DNA of 64,000 nt from Roseivivax lentus (GTDB lineage: Bacteria; Pseudomonadota; Alphaproteobacteria; Rhodobacterales; Rhodobacteraceae), in assembly GCF_900156805.1 (NCBI RefSeq), contig NZ_FTOQ01000001.1, forward strand, positions 248,001-312,000. Reading direction: 5' to 3'. Of the stretch, positions 8,689 through 17,804 are shown in pieces (the first letter of the stretch is position 1; each line of letters starts with the position of its first letter). Below the pieces are notes generated by a model that saw only the letters and a list, made by a program, of their open reading frames with translations, did not search any database and was not told the origin of the DNA. Position numbers and translations under genes: made by a program.

Positions 8689-8823
8689 TCAGGCGTCCGA
8701 CAGAACCTGCCCGATTTCCAACGGTTGCGGCGCATCGACACGACCGCTCGAGACCACGAAGGCCAGCGAGACGAGGATCACGAGGATCAAGGCGCCGTTG
8801 ACGAGGTTGAGAGGACTGAACAC
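8689..8823 (-). CDS. Possible 44-residue single-span membrane protein
   Basis: A GTG-started ORF (complement of 8821-8823) with GGAG about 5-8 bases upstream. The first 25 residues (VFSPLNLVNGALILVILVSLAFVV) form one transmembrane helix, followed by a short polar tail ending ...EIGQVLSDA. It lies 69 bases from the start of the MscS-like gene, in the same orientation and upstream of it, so it could be the first gene of that operon. I know no family. Codon choice is GC-rich as in its neighbours. It could be a chance ORF, but the hydrophobic helix together with the ribosome site is suggestive. Confidence 0.45.
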   Translation of the reverse strand: MFSPLNLVNGALILVILVSLAFVVSSGRVDAPQPLEIGQVLSDA

Positions 8824-9219
8824 ATGCGCTCCGAACGTTGTTAAACCGCTTACCTATCCATCGGGCCGCGCCGATCCAATGCCCGGCGGACCGGGTGCGA
8901 CCACATTGCACATGTCGCCCATGCCGGTGGGTGGCGGGCATCCGCGCCGCGTGCCCCTCGCCTGCGCCCCCCGGCCTCGCCCCGCCTGCGGCCTTGCGAG
9001 GCAGGCTCCGACAGGCTATGGCCGTGGCCATGACACGCGTGATCGACCTTGACGACCGGGTGCGGTTGAACGAGCGCTTCTTCGGCGCCAGCCGCCACAC
9101 GGTCCTGGCCCGACTATAAGCCTGCGCCCGCCGCGGGTCCGGTCCGGACATCTCTTCCGGTCTTTGCCTGCGCGCCTCGATGAACCGTTTCACATTTCTC
9201 ACCTATCTGGGGATCCCCC
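8824..9219. other. 396-base gap upstream of leuC; no certain gene
   Basis: This stretch should carry the leuC promoter and the start region of the small minus-strand ORF. A weak + strand ORF (9018-9119, 33 codons, MAVAMTRVIDLDDRV...) ends 100 bases before leuC. It has four Leu codons, not in tandem, and a GTCCGG/CCGGAC palindrome follows at about 9136-9148. This could be a leader but does not meet the usual attenuator criteria. No ribosome site of note precedes it. Confidence 0.3.
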
Positions 9220-10623
9220 ATGGCCGGAAAAACGCTCTACGACAAAATCTGGGACGCCCATGTCGTCCATGCCGCCGATGACGGCACCACGCATCTCTAT
9301 ATCGACCGTCACCTCGTGCACGAAGTGACCAGCCCGCAGGCCTTCGAGGGCCTGCGCATGGCGGGCCGCACGGTGCGCGCGCCGGAGAAGACCATCGCGG
9401 TGCCCGATCACAACGTGCCGACGACCGAGGGCCGCGACGCCAGGATCGAGAACGAGGAAAGCCGCATCCAGGTCGAGGCGCTCGACAAGAACGCGCGCGA
9501 GTTCGGCGTGCATTACTACCCGGTCTCGGACGTGCGGCAGGGCATCGTGCACATTATCGGGCCCGAGCAGGGCTGGACCCAGCCCGGCATGACCATCGTC
9601 TGCGGCGACAGCCACACCGCGACCCATGGCGCCTTCGGGGCGCTGGCGCATGGCATCGGCACTTCGGAGGTCGAGCACGTGCTCGCCACCCAGACGCTGA
9701 TCCAGACCAAGTCGAAGAACATGAAGGTGGAGGTGACCGGCAAACTCGCGCCGGGCGTCACCGCCAAGGACATCGTGCTGTCGATCATCGGCAAGACCGG
9801 GACCGCGGGCGGCACCGGCTACGTCATCGAATATTGCGGCGAGGCGATCCGCGACCTCTCGATGGAAGGCCGCATGACGATCTGCAACATGGCGATTGAG
9901 GGCGGCGCGCGCGCGGGCCTGATCGCACCCGACGAGACCACCTTCGCCTATGTGAAGGGCCGTCCGCACGCGCCGAAGGGCGCGCAGTGGGAAGCGGCGC
10001 TCAACTGGTGGAAGACGCTTTATTCGGACGACGACGCGCATTGGGACAAGGTGCTGACGCTGAAAGCCGAAGAGATCGCGCCGACCGTGACCTGGGGCAC
10101 TTCGCCCGAGGACACGCTGCCCATCGACGCCGAAGTGCCCGCGCCTGAGACCTTCACCGGCGGCAAGGTGGAGGCGGCGAAGCGCTCGCTCGACTATATG
10201 GGGCTGAAGCCTGGCACCAAGCTCAAGGATGTGGAGATCGATACCGTCTTCATCGGCTCCTGCACCAACGGGCGGATCGAGGACCTGCGCGAGGTCGCCA
10301 AGATCATGGCGGGCCGCAAGGTCAAGGAAGGTCTGCGGGCGATGATCGTGCCGGGCTCGGGCCTCGTGCGGGCGCAGGCCGAGGAAGAAGGCATCGCGCA
10401 GCAGCTCATCGATGCGGGATTCGAATGGCGCCTTGCGGGCTGCTCCATGTGCCTCGGCATGAATCCCGACCAGCTGAAGCCGGGCGAGCGCTGCGCGTCG
10501 ACCTCGAACCGCAATTTCGAAGGCCGGCAGGGACGCGGCGGACGCACGCACCTGATGTCGCCGGGCATGGCCGCGGCGGCGGCGGTGACGGGCCGTCTGA
10601 CGGATGTGCGCGACTTGATGTGA
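9220..10623 (+). CDS. leuC: 3-isopropylmalate dehydratase large subunit
   Basis: A 467-residue aconitase-family enzyme that, with LeuD, isomerises 2-isopropylmalate to 3-isopropylmalate in leucine synthesis. The 4Fe-4S ligands are visible: Cys348 in IGSCTNGR, and Cys408 and Cys411 in [12 protein letters not shown]. Substrate loops DNVPTTEGR-like and [13 protein letters not shown] are also present. Length is normal. It is preceded by CTGGGGATCCCCC rather than a classic Shine-Dalgarno. leuD follows after 85 bases that contain a long hairpin. Confidence 0.97.
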   Translation: MAGKTLYDKIWDAHVVHAADDGTTHLYIDRHLVHEVTSPQAFEGLRMAGRTVRAPEKTIAVPDHNVPTTEGRDARIENEESRIQVEALDKNAREFGVHYYPVSDVRQGIVHIIGPEQGWTQPGMTIVCGDSHTATHGAFGALAHGIGTSEVEHVLATQTLIQTKSKNMKVEVTGKLAPGVTAKDIVLSIIGKTGTAGGTGYVIEYCGEAIRDLSMEGRMTICNMAIEGGARAGLIAPDETTFAYVKGRPHAPKGAQWEAALNWWKTLYSDDDAHWDKVLTLKAEEIAPTVTWGTSPEDTLPIDAEVPAPETFTGGKVEAAKRSLDYMGLKPGTKLKDVEIDTVFIGSCTNGRIEDLREVAKIMAGRKVKEGLRAMIVPGSGLVRAQAEEEGIAQQLIDAGFEWRLAGCSMCLGMNPDQLKPGERCASTSNRNFEGRQGRGGRTHLMSPGMAAAAAVTGRLTDVRDLM

Positions 10624-10632
10624 CCGGACCCC

Positions 10633-10688
10633 GCTCCTCCGCCCTGGCGGGCGTCCTCGCGATGAGAGGCCGCCAGGGCTCGAGGAGC
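10633..10688 (+). repeat. Intercistronic hairpin between leuC and leuD
   Basis: GCTCCTC (10633-10639) and CCCTGGCGG (10642-10650) pair with CCGCCAGGG (10670-10678) and GAGGAGC (10682-10688). This makes a 16-base-pair stem with a small internal loop and a 19-base terminal loop. There is no T run, so it is more likely an mRNA processing or stability element than a terminator. It sits directly before the leuD ribosome site (AGGAG). Confidence 0.6.
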
Positions 10689-10708
10689 TGCTCCGCAGGA
10701 GAACCGAT

Positions 10709-11314
10709 ATGGAAAAATTCGAAAAGATCACCGGGATCGCGGCGCCCCTGCCGCTCGTGAATGTCGACACCGACATGATCATCCCCAAGCAGTTCCTGAA
10801 GACGATCAAGCGCACCGGTCTCGGCGTGAATCTCTTCGACGAGATGCGCTACGACCAGGACGGCAACGAGATCCCCGACTTCGTGCTCAACAAGCCGCAA
10901 TACCGCGACACCGAGGTGCTCATCGCCGGTGAGAATTTCGGCTGCGGCTCCTCGCGTGAGCACGCGCCATGGGCGATCAAGGATTTCGGCATACGCTGCG
11001 TCGTGGCCCCCAGCTTCGCCGACATTTTCTACAACAACTGCTTCAAGAACGGCATCCTGCCGATCACCCTGCCGCAGGAGCAGGTGGACGTGCTGATGAA
11101 GGACGCCGAGAAGGGTGCGAATGCGCGCATGATCGTCGATCTCGAGGCGCAGACCATCACCACCTCGGACGGCGAAAGCTTCAGCTTCGAGATCGACCAG
11201 TTCAAGAAGCACTGCCTGCTGGAGGGGCTCGACGACATCGCCCTGACGCTGGAAAAGGCGGCGGCGATCGACAGGTTCGAAGAGGGCATGGCGCAGTCCC
11301 GCCCCTGGATCTGA
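10709..11314 (+). CDS. leuD: 3-isopropylmalate dehydratase small subunit
   Basis: A 201-residue swivel-domain partner of LeuC. Family motifs are [16 protein letters not shown] near residue 20, [22 protein letters not shown] near residue 72, and [24 protein letters not shown] lies 8 bases before the ATG. Length is standard. A strong terminator follows at 11349-11382, which closes the leuCD transcript and separates it from leuB. Confidence 0.97.
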   Translation: MEKFEKITGIAAPLPLVNVDTDMIIPKQFLKTIKRTGLGVNLFDEMRYDQDGNEIPDFVLNKPQYRDTEVLIAGENFGCGSSREHAPWAIKDFGIRCVVAPSFADIFYNNCFKNGILPITLPQEQVDVLMKDAEKGANARMIVDLEAQTITTSDGESFSFEIDQFKKHCLLEGLDDIALTLEKAAAIDRFEEGMAQSRPWI

Positions 11315-11348
11315 GCCGTGCGCCGCGCGTCGGCGTTAACCCGCTCTT

Positions 11349-11382
11349 AACGGCCGCGGCTTCTGCCTAGCGGCCGTTTTTC
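11349..11382 (+). terminator. Rho-independent terminator after leuD
   Basis: AACGGCCGC (11349-11357) pairs with GCGGCCGTT (11370-11378) around a 12-base loop and runs into TTTTT at 11377-11381. It lies 35 bases after the leuD stop. Confidence 0.85.
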
Positions 11383-11630
11383 GTTCAACCCCAACATCTT
11401 GCGGCTGCACCCAAGGGCGCCATGGGAAGGCCCGGCGGTCGATGCAATTTCGCACCAACCTTACCTGAAATGTGCCGCAATTCGCTGCCAAGCCAGTCAA
11501 CGTTCTTGAGGGATCGACCGAAAGGCGGCAAAAATGGGGCAAAATCGAGGCAAGGGCCGGAAGCGGCAACAAAGCGCCGAGACGAGGACGCGGCAATGAA
11601 TCGCGCCCGCTTGGCCATGAGGGCAGGTTC
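11383..11630 (+). other. Gap between leuD terminator and membrane-protein gene; possible 12-codon leader
   Basis: No certain gene. The region should contain the promoter for the next operon. A 12-codon ORF (11597-11634?, MNRARLAMRAGS in the frame ending TCG-TGA) has its stop overlapping the GTG start of the downstream gene, so it may couple translation. The bases around 11515-11580 are unusually A-rich for this genome (AAAAATGGGGCAAAATCG), which may mark a promoter or ribosome-loading site. Confidence 0.25.
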
Positions 11631-12464
11631 GTGATCAAACGCGTCTTCAGCGCGGGGCTTCGTGCCCTTGTGATGGGCCTGATGGTTGCCCTGCCGGCGT
11701 TGATTCTTCCGCAGGGCAGTCCCGACACCTCCGTTATGCTGATGCTGGCCGCGCTTCTGGCGGCGATGCTCACGATGACCGAATATGCCAGCTCCACGCC
11801 CAGCCTGATCGAGTTCCGCTCGGCCCCGCCGTTCAACCGCATCCGGGTCCTGGTGCTGTTCGCGATGCTCCTGAGCCTGTCGCTCTACATGCGCGACGCG
11901 GTCATGCCCGGCCCGTCCATGGGCGCCGTCGCGGCATTCGGCCACCAGATCGGGCAGGCGCTCGATCTGCCCTTCTCGCCGGTGCGGCTGGTGGCGCTCT
12001 CGGGCGCGGCCATCCAGACCGGGGTGGAGGCGAGCGATATCCGCGCGCTGGCCGGGCTCAGCCTCAGCATCGCGCTCGTGGCGCTGGTGGTCTTCGTGCC
12101 GCTCATCCGCATCATGCGCTGGCCGATCCGCAAGGGCGCCTTCAACGTCTGGATCAACCTGCCGCTGTTCGACCCGACCGCCGGCGGAGACGTCATCTAT
12201 CGCCTCAAGCGCGACGCAAATGTTAACGTCGCATTAGGGTTCCTGCTGCCATTCCTTATCCCGGCGCTGATGAAAGGCGCCGCCAATGTCGGGATCGTGC
12301 TGCCGCTGGGCGATCCGCAGACCCTGATCTGGACCATGGCCGCATGGGCATTCTTGCCGACCTCTCTGATCATGCGCGGCGTCGCCCTCTGGCGCGTCTG
12401 CGACCTGATCGAGGAAAAGCGCCGCCGCGCCTATGCGCAATCGGACGTGCTGCAGCCCGTCTGA
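11631..12464 (+). CDS. Conserved membrane protein of unknown function next to leu genes
   Basis: A 277-residue protein from the GTG at 11631, with about seven hydrophobic segments (for example LRALVMGLMVALPALIL, VMLMLAALLAAMLTM, RVLVLFAMLLSLSLYM, LSIALVALVVFVPLIRI, LGFLLPFLIPALM). A conserved-looking cytoplasmic stretch, FNVWINLPLFDPTAGGDVIYRLKRDA, separates the last helices. I do not recognise a family with a known function. The start was placed at the GTG because the preceding in-frame sequence is low-complexity and basic, and the membrane protein begins at IKRVFSAGLRAL. It is followed directly by an endonuclease/exonuclease/phosphatase family gene. Translational coupling is likely. Confidence 0.75.
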   Translation: MIKRVFSAGLRALVMGLMVALPALILPQGSPDTSVMLMLAALLAAMLTMTEYASSTPSLIEFRSAPPFNRIRVLVLFAMLLSLSLYMRDAVMPGPSMGAVAAFGHQIGQALDLPFSPVRLVALSGAAIQTGVEASDIRALAGLSLSIALVALVVFVPLIRIMRWPIRKGAFNVWINLPLFDPTAGGDVIYRLKRDANVNVALGFLLPFLIPALMKGAANVGIVLPLGDPQTLIWTMAAWAFLPTSLIMRGVALWRVCDLIEEKRRRAYAQSDVLQPV

Positions 12465-13462
12465 TCCCGCGGGCCGCGACATCGCTGGCCTTCCTGCTCC
12501 TCTCCCTTCTCCTGCTCCTGACAGGCCCGCTGGCGGCGGACCCGCTGCGCCTGGCCAGCTGGCATGTCCCGCTGACCCGCAAGGGGCCGGGCCTGCTGCT
12601 GCGCGATCTGATGCGTGCGGAGGATGCCGATCTTGCCGCCGCCCTGGCCGGCATCGAAGCGCTCGACGCCGATATCCTGCTGCTGACCGATATCGATTAC
12701 GATCACGGCCTCGCGGCGCTTTCGGCCCTGAACGACCGGCTCGCTGAACCGTACCCGCATCTGTTCGCGCGGCTGCCCAACACCGGGATGCCGACCGGGC
12801 GGGACCTCGACGGCAATGGCGCCCTGGCGGAACCGAGGGATGCGCAGGGTTATGGCTGGTATGGCGGCGAAGGCGGGATGGCGGTGCTGTCGCGCCTGCC
12901 GCTGTCCCTGATCTGGGAGGGAAGCGCGATGCTCTGGCAGGATGTGCCCGACACGCGGATGCCCCCCGACGATCCGGGCCGCGGCATCCAGCGCCTGTCG
13001 ACCGCCGCCCATTGGATGCTGCGCGCCGGAGACGGGGCCGAGGCGCTCACCCTGATGATGTTCCACGCAACGCCCCCGGTCTTCGACGGGCCCGAGGATC
13101 GCAACGGCGCGCGCAATCACGACGAGATCATGCTCTGGCGGCACCTTCTCGACGGGCGCCTCCCGGTCGCGCCGCCGGAGGGTCGCTTCGTCGTGCTGGG
13201 CCATGCCAATCTCGATCCGGTCCGGGGGGCGGGTCGAAGGCAGGCGATCTCGGCGCTGCTCGATGACCCGCGTCTGCGCGATCCGCATCCCGGCGCGCCC
13301 ACGTCGCTCTGGCCCGAGACGCTGGGCGCGCTGCGGCTGAGCTACGTGCTGCCCTCGCGCGACCTCGTGCTGCAGGGCGCGGGTCTCCGGCCGCCGGCCG
13401 AGGCGACCGGGCCCCATGGCGCGGTCTGGATCGACGTCGCGCCGCCCGACCCGCCCGGCTGA
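12344..13462 (+). CDS. Secreted endonuclease/exonuclease/phosphatase family protein (start uncertain)
   Basis: A DNase I-fold protein. A signal peptide ([21 protein letters not shown]) starts around base 12480, and the mature part has [45 protein letters not shown] and GHANLDP. The last replaces the usual GDFN motif, so activity may be altered. The only in-frame ATG before the signal peptide is at 12344, deep inside the upstream gene, giving an unlikely 39-residue basic extension. A CTG at 12461 overlapping the previous stop (CTGA) would give a natural signal peptide. Substrate could be nucleic acid, phosphoester or sphingolipid-like; unknown. The coordinates use the ATG. Confidence 0.75.
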   Translation: MGILADLSDHARRRPLARLRPDRGKAPPRLCAIGRAAARLIPRAATSLAFLLLSLLLLLTGPLAADPLRLASWHVPLTRKGPGLLLRDLMRAEDADLAAALAGIEALDADILLLTDIDYDHGLAALSALNDRLAEPYPHLFARLPNTGMPTGRDLDGNGALAEPRDAQGYGWYGGEGGMAVLSRLPLSLIWEGSAMLWQDVPDTRMPPDDPGRGIQRLSTAAHWMLRAGDGAEALTLMMFHATPPVFDGPEDRNGARNHDEIMLWRHLLDGRLPVAPPEGRFVVLGHANLDPVRGAGRRQAISALLDDPRLRDPHPGAPTSLWPETLGALRLSYVLPSRDLVLQGAGLRPPAEATGPHGAVWIDVAPPDPPG

Positions 13463-13542
13463 TCGCGCGGGCCGGATTCTTGACGCCACCCGCGGCATTG
13501 CTTAGGCGATCCGAAACCTCGGATCTGCAAAGGACGCATACC

Positions 13543-14646
13543 ATGACCACCCGCTCGCTTCTCATTCTGCCCGGTGACGGGATCGGCCCGGAAGTCATGG
13601 CGGAGGTGCGCAAGGTGATCGACTGGCTGGGCGCCAAGCGCGACCTCGCCTTCGAGGTCAGCGAGGACCTCGTCGGCGGCTGCGCCTACGACAAGCACGG
13701 CACGCCGCTGCACGACGACACCATGGCCAAGGCGCAGGAGGTGGACGCCGTTCTGCTCGGTGCCGTGGGCGGTCCGAAATATGACGACCTGGACTTCTCG
13801 GTGAAGCCTGAACGCGGACTTCTGCGCCTGCGCAAGGAGATGGACCTCTTCGCCAACCTTCGCCCCGCGCAATGCTTCGACGCGCTTGCGGATTTCTCCT
13901 CGCTGAAGCGCGACGTGGTCTCCGGCCTCGATATCATGATCGTCCGCGAACTCACCTCGGGCGTCTATTTCGGCGAGCCTCGCGGCATCTTCGAGGAAGG
14001 CAACGAGCGCGTCGGCATCAACACCCAGCGCTACACCGAGAGCGAGATCGACCGCGTCGCGCGGGCCGCCTTCGATCTGGCGATGAAGCGGGGCAAGAAG
14101 CTCTGCTCCATGGAGAAGGCCAACGTGATGGAATCGGGGATCCTCTGGCGCGAGGTGGTGACCCGCGTCGGCGCCGATTACCCCGAGGTCGAACTGAGCC
14201 ACATGTACGCCGATGCGGGCGCGATGCAGCTGACCCGCTGGCCCAAGCAGTTCGACGTGATCGTCACCGACAACCTGTTCGGCGATCTTCTCTCCGATCT
14301 CGCGGCGATGCTCACGGGCTCGCTCGGCATGTTGCCCTCGGCCTCGCTGGGGGCGCCGATGGAGAATGGCCGCCCCAAGGCGCTCTACGAGCCGGTGCAC
14401 GGCTCCGCGCCGGACATCGCGGGGCAAGGCAAGGCCAACCCCATCGCTTGTATCCTGAGCTTCGCGATGGCGCTGCGCTATTCCTTCGATCTGGGCGAGG
14501 AGGCCGCCCGCGTCGAAGGCGCGGTCGAGGCGGTTCTGGCCAAGGGTCTGCGCACCGCCGATCTTCTGGGCGAGGAGGGTGTCTCGCCGGTCTCCACCGC
14601 CGAGATGGGCGATGCGGTGATCGCAGAGCTCGACGCGTCGCTCTGA
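13543..14646 (+). CDS. leuB: 3-isopropylmalate dehydrogenase
   Basis: A 367-residue NAD-dependent decarboxylating dehydrogenase, the third step specific to leucine synthesis. Motifs: [11 protein letters not shown] at the N-terminus, [12 protein letters not shown], the substrate Arg region [33 protein letters not shown], and [21 protein letters not shown] at the NAD site. The ATG at 13543 follows AAAGGA. It is separated from leuCD by a terminator and two unrelated genes and is probably expressed from its own promoter in the 13463-13542 gap. Confidence 0.97.
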   Translation: MTTRSLLILPGDGIGPEVMAEVRKVIDWLGAKRDLAFEVSEDLVGGCAYDKHGTPLHDDTMAKAQEVDAVLLGAVGGPKYDDLDFSVKPERGLLRLRKEMDLFANLRPAQCFDALADFSSLKRDVVSGLDIMIVRELTSGVYFGEPRGIFEEGNERVGINTQRYTESEIDRVARAAFDLAMKRGKKLCSMEKANVMESGILWREVVTRVGADYPEVELSHMYADAGAMQLTRWPKQFDVIVTDNLFGDLLSDLAAMLTGSLGMLPSASLGAPMENGRPKALYEPVHGSAPDIAGQGKANPIACILSFAMALRYSFDLGEEAARVEGAVEAVLAKGLRTADLLGEEGVSPVSTAEMGDAVIAELDASL

Positions 14647-14757
14647 CCCGATGTGGGCTGCGGTCCCGGCCGAATTGCCGGTGCCGATTTCCGCACGCGC
14701 CGGCGCGCTTGACCCCTTGCCAAAGGGAGGCGCTTTGGATATCCGGCGCAGCACGGT

Positions 14758-14834
14758 CGGAGTGTAGCTCAGCCTGGTAGAGCACTGTCTTCGGGAGGCA
14801 GGGGTCGTAGGTTCGAATCCTGCCACTCCGACCA
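14758..14834 (+). tRNA. tRNA-Pro (anticodon CGG)
   Basis: A 77-base cloverleaf. The acceptor stem CGGAGTG (14758-14764) pairs with CACTCCG (14824-14830), discriminator A, then encoded CCA. The anticodon loop is TTCGGGA, giving CGG, which reads the proline codon CCG. GGTTCGAATCC forms the T arm. The C1-G72 pair is typical of bacterial tRNA-Pro. Confidence 0.97.
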
Positions 14835-14841
14835 AGTAATC

Positions 14842-14865
14842 AAGGCGCCTTCGGGCGCCTTTTTT
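14842..14865 (+). terminator. Terminator of tRNA-Pro transcript
   Basis: AAGGCGCC, TTCG tetraloop, GGCGCCTT, then a run of six T (14860-14865). A textbook intrinsic terminator 8 bases after the tRNA. Confidence 0.93.
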
Positions 14866-15046
14866 CGTGGCCGCGCCGCCGCCTGCGCCTCCGCCCTGCG
14901 CTGCCGTCCCGCGCCCCGCCGCCGCGTGATGCGGATTTCGCGCACCACCTTGGTTAATTCTTTCTCAACGCCGTCCGTTTGGGCCGCTTTTATGACACAT
15001 TTGCCGAAAGGCCCGCGCTCAGACGGGCACATGAGGCAGAGCAGAC

Positions 15047-16075
15047 ATGGCCCAGATCGTGGTCACCGAAAGTGGCACCGTCGAGGTGTCCAATGGCGAT
15101 ACCGTCATCATCGACATTCCCGGCGGCGGCGATGTCACGCTCGTCGCGGCGCCGGGATCGGATGTCCAGACCTTCCGGATCGAGTTCGTCGATGACGGGC
15201 AGTCCGACTCCGTCGCCATCGACCTGTCCACCTTCAGCGGCGATGGCCTGCATATCGACATCAAGGATTACGATCCCAGCGACCAGATCTCGCTTCTGGG
15301 CGCGTTCGATACCTTCGTCGAACCCAACAATGTCGACGAATACCAGTTCTCCTATACCGGTGACGACGGAGTGACCTATACCGGCTACGTGCGCGCCAAG
15401 GACAAGGACGAGCGGGATTTCACCCAGGATCCGGCGCCGATCATCATCTGTTTCGCGGGCGAGACGGAGTTGAAGACGACGCTTGGCTGGAAGCGGGCGG
15501 ACCAGATCAAGCCCTGGGACTGCCTCGAAACGGCGGATGCCGGGTTCCAGCCGGTGCGCTGGGTCGGTCGCAAGCGGCTTTCGGCGCAGGACCTCGCAAG
15601 CCATCCCGATCAGAGGCCCGTCATCGTCGAGAAGGGCGCGCTTGGTCCGAACATGCCCCGCCGCAGGCTGCGCCTGTCGCCCCAGCATCGCGTGCTAATG
15701 CGCGGCGCGCGGCTGGAGATGCTGTTCGGGCTGGACGAGGCCTTCGTTCCCGTCAAGGCGCTGGTCAATGGCCGGACGATCTATCCGGACGCCTCCGGCG
15801 AAGCGGTGGAATACGTGCATGTCCTGCTCGATGAGCATGCGGTCCTAAACGCGCAGGGCTGTCCCGCGGAATCGCTCCTGATGGCGGACCGCTCCCGCGC
15901 GGCGCTGCGGGATGGCGCCAATGCGTGGGACCGGGCCATGGCCGAGGATGCCGCCTTCGGCACGCTGTCGATGAAGCCGGCGCGGCCGCTGCTGAAAGTC
16001 TCGGAAGGGCGGCTTCTTGTCGAGGCGGAGGAGGCGGCGCGCCCGGCCTCCTGGTCCATGGCGCTGGCAAGCTGA
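15047..16075 (+). CDS. Hint-domain (hedgehog/intein-like) protein
   Basis: A 342-residue protein. Residues 1-135 are an acidic, beta-rich region with many Asp and Gly (TVIIDIPGGGDVTLV, VDDGQSDSVAIDLSTF). A Hint_2-type domain begins at IICFAGETELKTTLGWKRADQIKPWDCLET near residue 137, with a Cys in the usual first position. It continues with VRWVGRKRL, RLRLSPQHRVLM and VHVLLDEHAVLNAQGCPAESLL, which are the later Hint blocks. Related proteins are common in roseobacters, often with Ca-binding repeats and possible type I export, and may self-process. No RTX repeat is seen here. Function unknown. Single gene, convergent with the next operon (13-base gap). Confidence 0.85.
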   Translation: MAQIVVTESGTVEVSNGDTVIIDIPGGGDVTLVAAPGSDVQTFRIEFVDDGQSDSVAIDLSTFSGDGLHIDIKDYDPSDQISLLGAFDTFVEPNNVDEYQFSYTGDDGVTYTGYVRAKDKDERDFTQDPAPIIICFAGETELKTTLGWKRADQIKPWDCLETADAGFQPVRWVGRKRLSAQDLASHPDQRPVIVEKGALGPNMPRRRLRLSPQHRVLMRGARLEMLFGLDEAFVPVKALVNGRTIYPDASGEAVEYVHVLLDEHAVLNAQGCPAESLLMADRSRAALRDGANAWDRAMAEDAAFGTLSMKPARPLLKVSEGRLLVEAEEAARPASWSMALAS

Positions 16076-16088
16076 CCTTTCGCGCCGC

Positions 16089-16370
16089 TCAGGACGCGCC
16101 GCCGCATCCCGCAAGCCCCGCAGGCAGAACCAGCCACGCCCCTGCCGCGTAGAGCGTGGCGACAAATCCGGGCTCCGGGCTGACCAGCACGATGGCATGG
16201 GCGAAGCGGTCGGAAATCGCGACGTGATCGGGCAGGGCCGCCAGGAACGCGTCGGACGGCAGCGGAACCAGCGCGGCGGGCGCCGCGTCGGAGACGGCCA
16301 TGACCCCGGCGAGCACGCCGATCCACGCCGCGACGAGGCCGGCGAGACCGAGGGCGCGCCTAGTAATCAT
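16089..16370 (-). CDS. Small exported or membrane protein, unknown
   Basis: A 93-residue protein with one hydrophobic segment at the N-terminus (LAGLVAAWIGVLAGVMAV) and one near the C-terminus (ATLYAAGAWLVLPAGLAG). No family recognised. It is the last gene of a four-gene operon and overlaps the end of the preceding gene by 11 bases, which supports it being translated. Confidence 0.6.
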   Translation of the reverse strand: MITRRALGLAGLVAAWIGVLAGVMAVSDAAPAALVPLPSDAFLAALPDHVAISDRFAHAIVLVSPEPGFVATLYAAGAWLVLPAGLAGCGGAS

Positions 16371-17403
16371 GGATATGCTCGAGCCGCAGCCCGGCTTCGT
16401 CCAGCCCGCGCAGGGTTTCGGACAGGTCCGCGACCTTCACGCGCAGAAGATGGCGGTGATCGCCGAAGCCCTGCCGCGGTATCGAGATCAGGGTATCCGA
16501 TCCGATCTCCGCGCCGCCGAGCACGGTCAGCATGATGTCGTCGTTGCCCGCGATCTCGACGATCTCGATCCCTTCCGCTGCCAGCTCGGCCAGAAGTCCG
16601 GTCAGCGCACGATACCTGGGCGTCTCGATCTCCACGCCCGGCCCGTTCGGCCCGATCACCGTGACCCCGTCGCGCGGTGCCGGTGCCTCATCCACGACCA
16701 TGCGCAAGGTCAGGTCGTCTTGGCCGGTGGCGGCGACGGCCGCCGCGATGGCTTCGGCATAAAGCGCCTTGGCCCGGTATTCGAGGCCGAGGGCAACGCG
16801 CCGCTCCCGGTCGCGCAGGCTGCCGGTCGAGGCCGCCGCAAGGGCTTGCGCATCGGCGGCGAAGTCATAGCGATACCACGGCACCTGGCGCAGAAAGACC
16901 GCGTATTCACGCGCCTGCCGGGCCGACAGCGTATCGAGGGGGGCCGCCTCCGGACCCCGCCACCAGGTGGCCGCGCGTCCCAGCGTTTCCTCATAGGTGG
17001 CCTTGGCCAGCAACTCGGCCGTGAAGCTGACCCCGACCACGTAGACCATCATCTTGGTCTCGCCCGACACGGGCCCATGGACGCCCGAGGCCTTCGACAG
17101 CGCGCACAGCGTCGTCCAGAAGCCCGCGATCGCGGGCACAAAGCCGTAATCGTGCGGGTCGCCTCTGCGCAGAACCTCGGCATATTCCTCGTAGGCGTGC
17201 ACGATATGCCATTCGGGATAGGTCAGCAGCGTGCGGCTTTCGGGGCGGTGATGCGCCTCGGGCAGGATCGGGTCGTAGGCGGTCTCCGGCGCGGTGGGCC
17301 GGCAGGCGGTTTCCACGTAAAGCACCGGCAGCGCCAACAGGAAGGCCAGCCCGAGAAGCGCCGCAACGAGGGCGCCCAGCGCGCGCAGCAGCCGGACGAT
17401 CAC
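16360..17403 (-). CDS. Conserved membrane-anchored protein of unknown function
   Basis: A 347-residue protein with one N-terminal transmembrane helix (LLRALGALVAALLGLAFLLALPVLYVE) and a large soluble part. Recognisable features are the TLLTYPEWHIVHAYEEYAEVL segment and the GFVPAIAGFWTTLCAL segment, both rich in aromatic and acidic residues, which look conserved rather than random. A C-terminal half with alternating strand-like segments (IEIVEIAGNDDIMLTVLGG) follows. I do not recognise a known function. Its start overlaps the stop of the preceding small membrane protein (ATGA), so it belongs to the FAD-oxidase operon. A role as partner of the oxidase is an inference from position only. Confidence 0.75.
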   Translation of the reverse strand: MIVRLLRALGALVAALLGLAFLLALPVLYVETACRPTAPETAYDPILPEAHHRPESRTLLTYPEWHIVHAYEEYAEVLRRGDPHDYGFVPAIAGFWTTLCALSKASGVHGPVSGETKMMVYVVGVSFTAELLAKATYEETLGRAATWWRGPEAAPLDTLSARQAREYAVFLRQVPWYRYDFAADAQALAAASTGSLRDRERRVALGLEYRAKALYAEAIAAAVAATGQDDLTLRMVVDEAPAPRDGVTVIGPNGPGVEIETPRYRALTGLLAELAAEGIEIVEIAGNDDIMLTVLGGAEIGSDTLISIPRQGFGDHRHLLRVKVADLSETLRGLDEAGLRLEHIHDY

Positions 17404-17804
17404 GCCCGTTCGACCCGCAGGCCGGCCCAGAGCGCTACGCCGCCCAGAAGAAGATGCGGCGCGTTGGCCAGAAACCGGAACAGCGTGAAAGAGGGGCCGA
17501 GGGACGCGTCGGTGAAGATGCCCAGATCGAGATAACCGTAGCCGGTGAAGAGCCCGAAGATACCGTCGCCGAGATAAAGCGCACCGAAGAGGATCAGGAA
17601 TGTCCGCGCCGCGCGCTGCGAGATCAGCGCCGCCGCCAACGCCCAGAGCGCCGAGGCCACGTGGAGCGCGTCATCGAAGATGTCGAGCGCGAAGATGCCG
17701 AAGGCCAGCCCCTCCGCGTCGGTGAGGCCGGGGATGTAGTTCAGCGAGGCCGCCGCCATCAGGACGGCGAAATAGCCGAGGCACAATTTGCGCAGACGGG
17801 TCAT
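17400..17804 (-). CDS. Four-helix membrane protein, unknown (134 residues)
   Basis: Four predicted transmembrane segments (YFAVLMAAASLNYI, ASALWALAAALI, FLILFGALYLGDGIFGL, HLLLGGVALWAGL). A conserved-looking DIFDDALHVASALWAL motif puts two Asp and a His at the membrane edge, similar to DUF4383-like proteins, but I am not certain of the family. It starts on the last bases of the FAD-oxidase gene (4-base overlap) and ends on the start of the 347-residue gene, so three genes are locked in one translation chain. Confidence 0.75.
   Translation of the reverse strand: MTRLRKLCLGYFAVLMAAASLNYIPGLTDAEGLAFGIFALDIFDDALHVASALWALAAALISQRAARTFLILFGALYLGDGIFGLFTGYGYLDLGIFTDASLGPSFTLFRFLANAPHLLLGGVALWAGLRVERA

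Noticed and set aside
9199-10815. Minus-strand frame across leuC
   Set aside because: It mirrors leuC, whose cluster cysteines and family motifs are on the plus strand.
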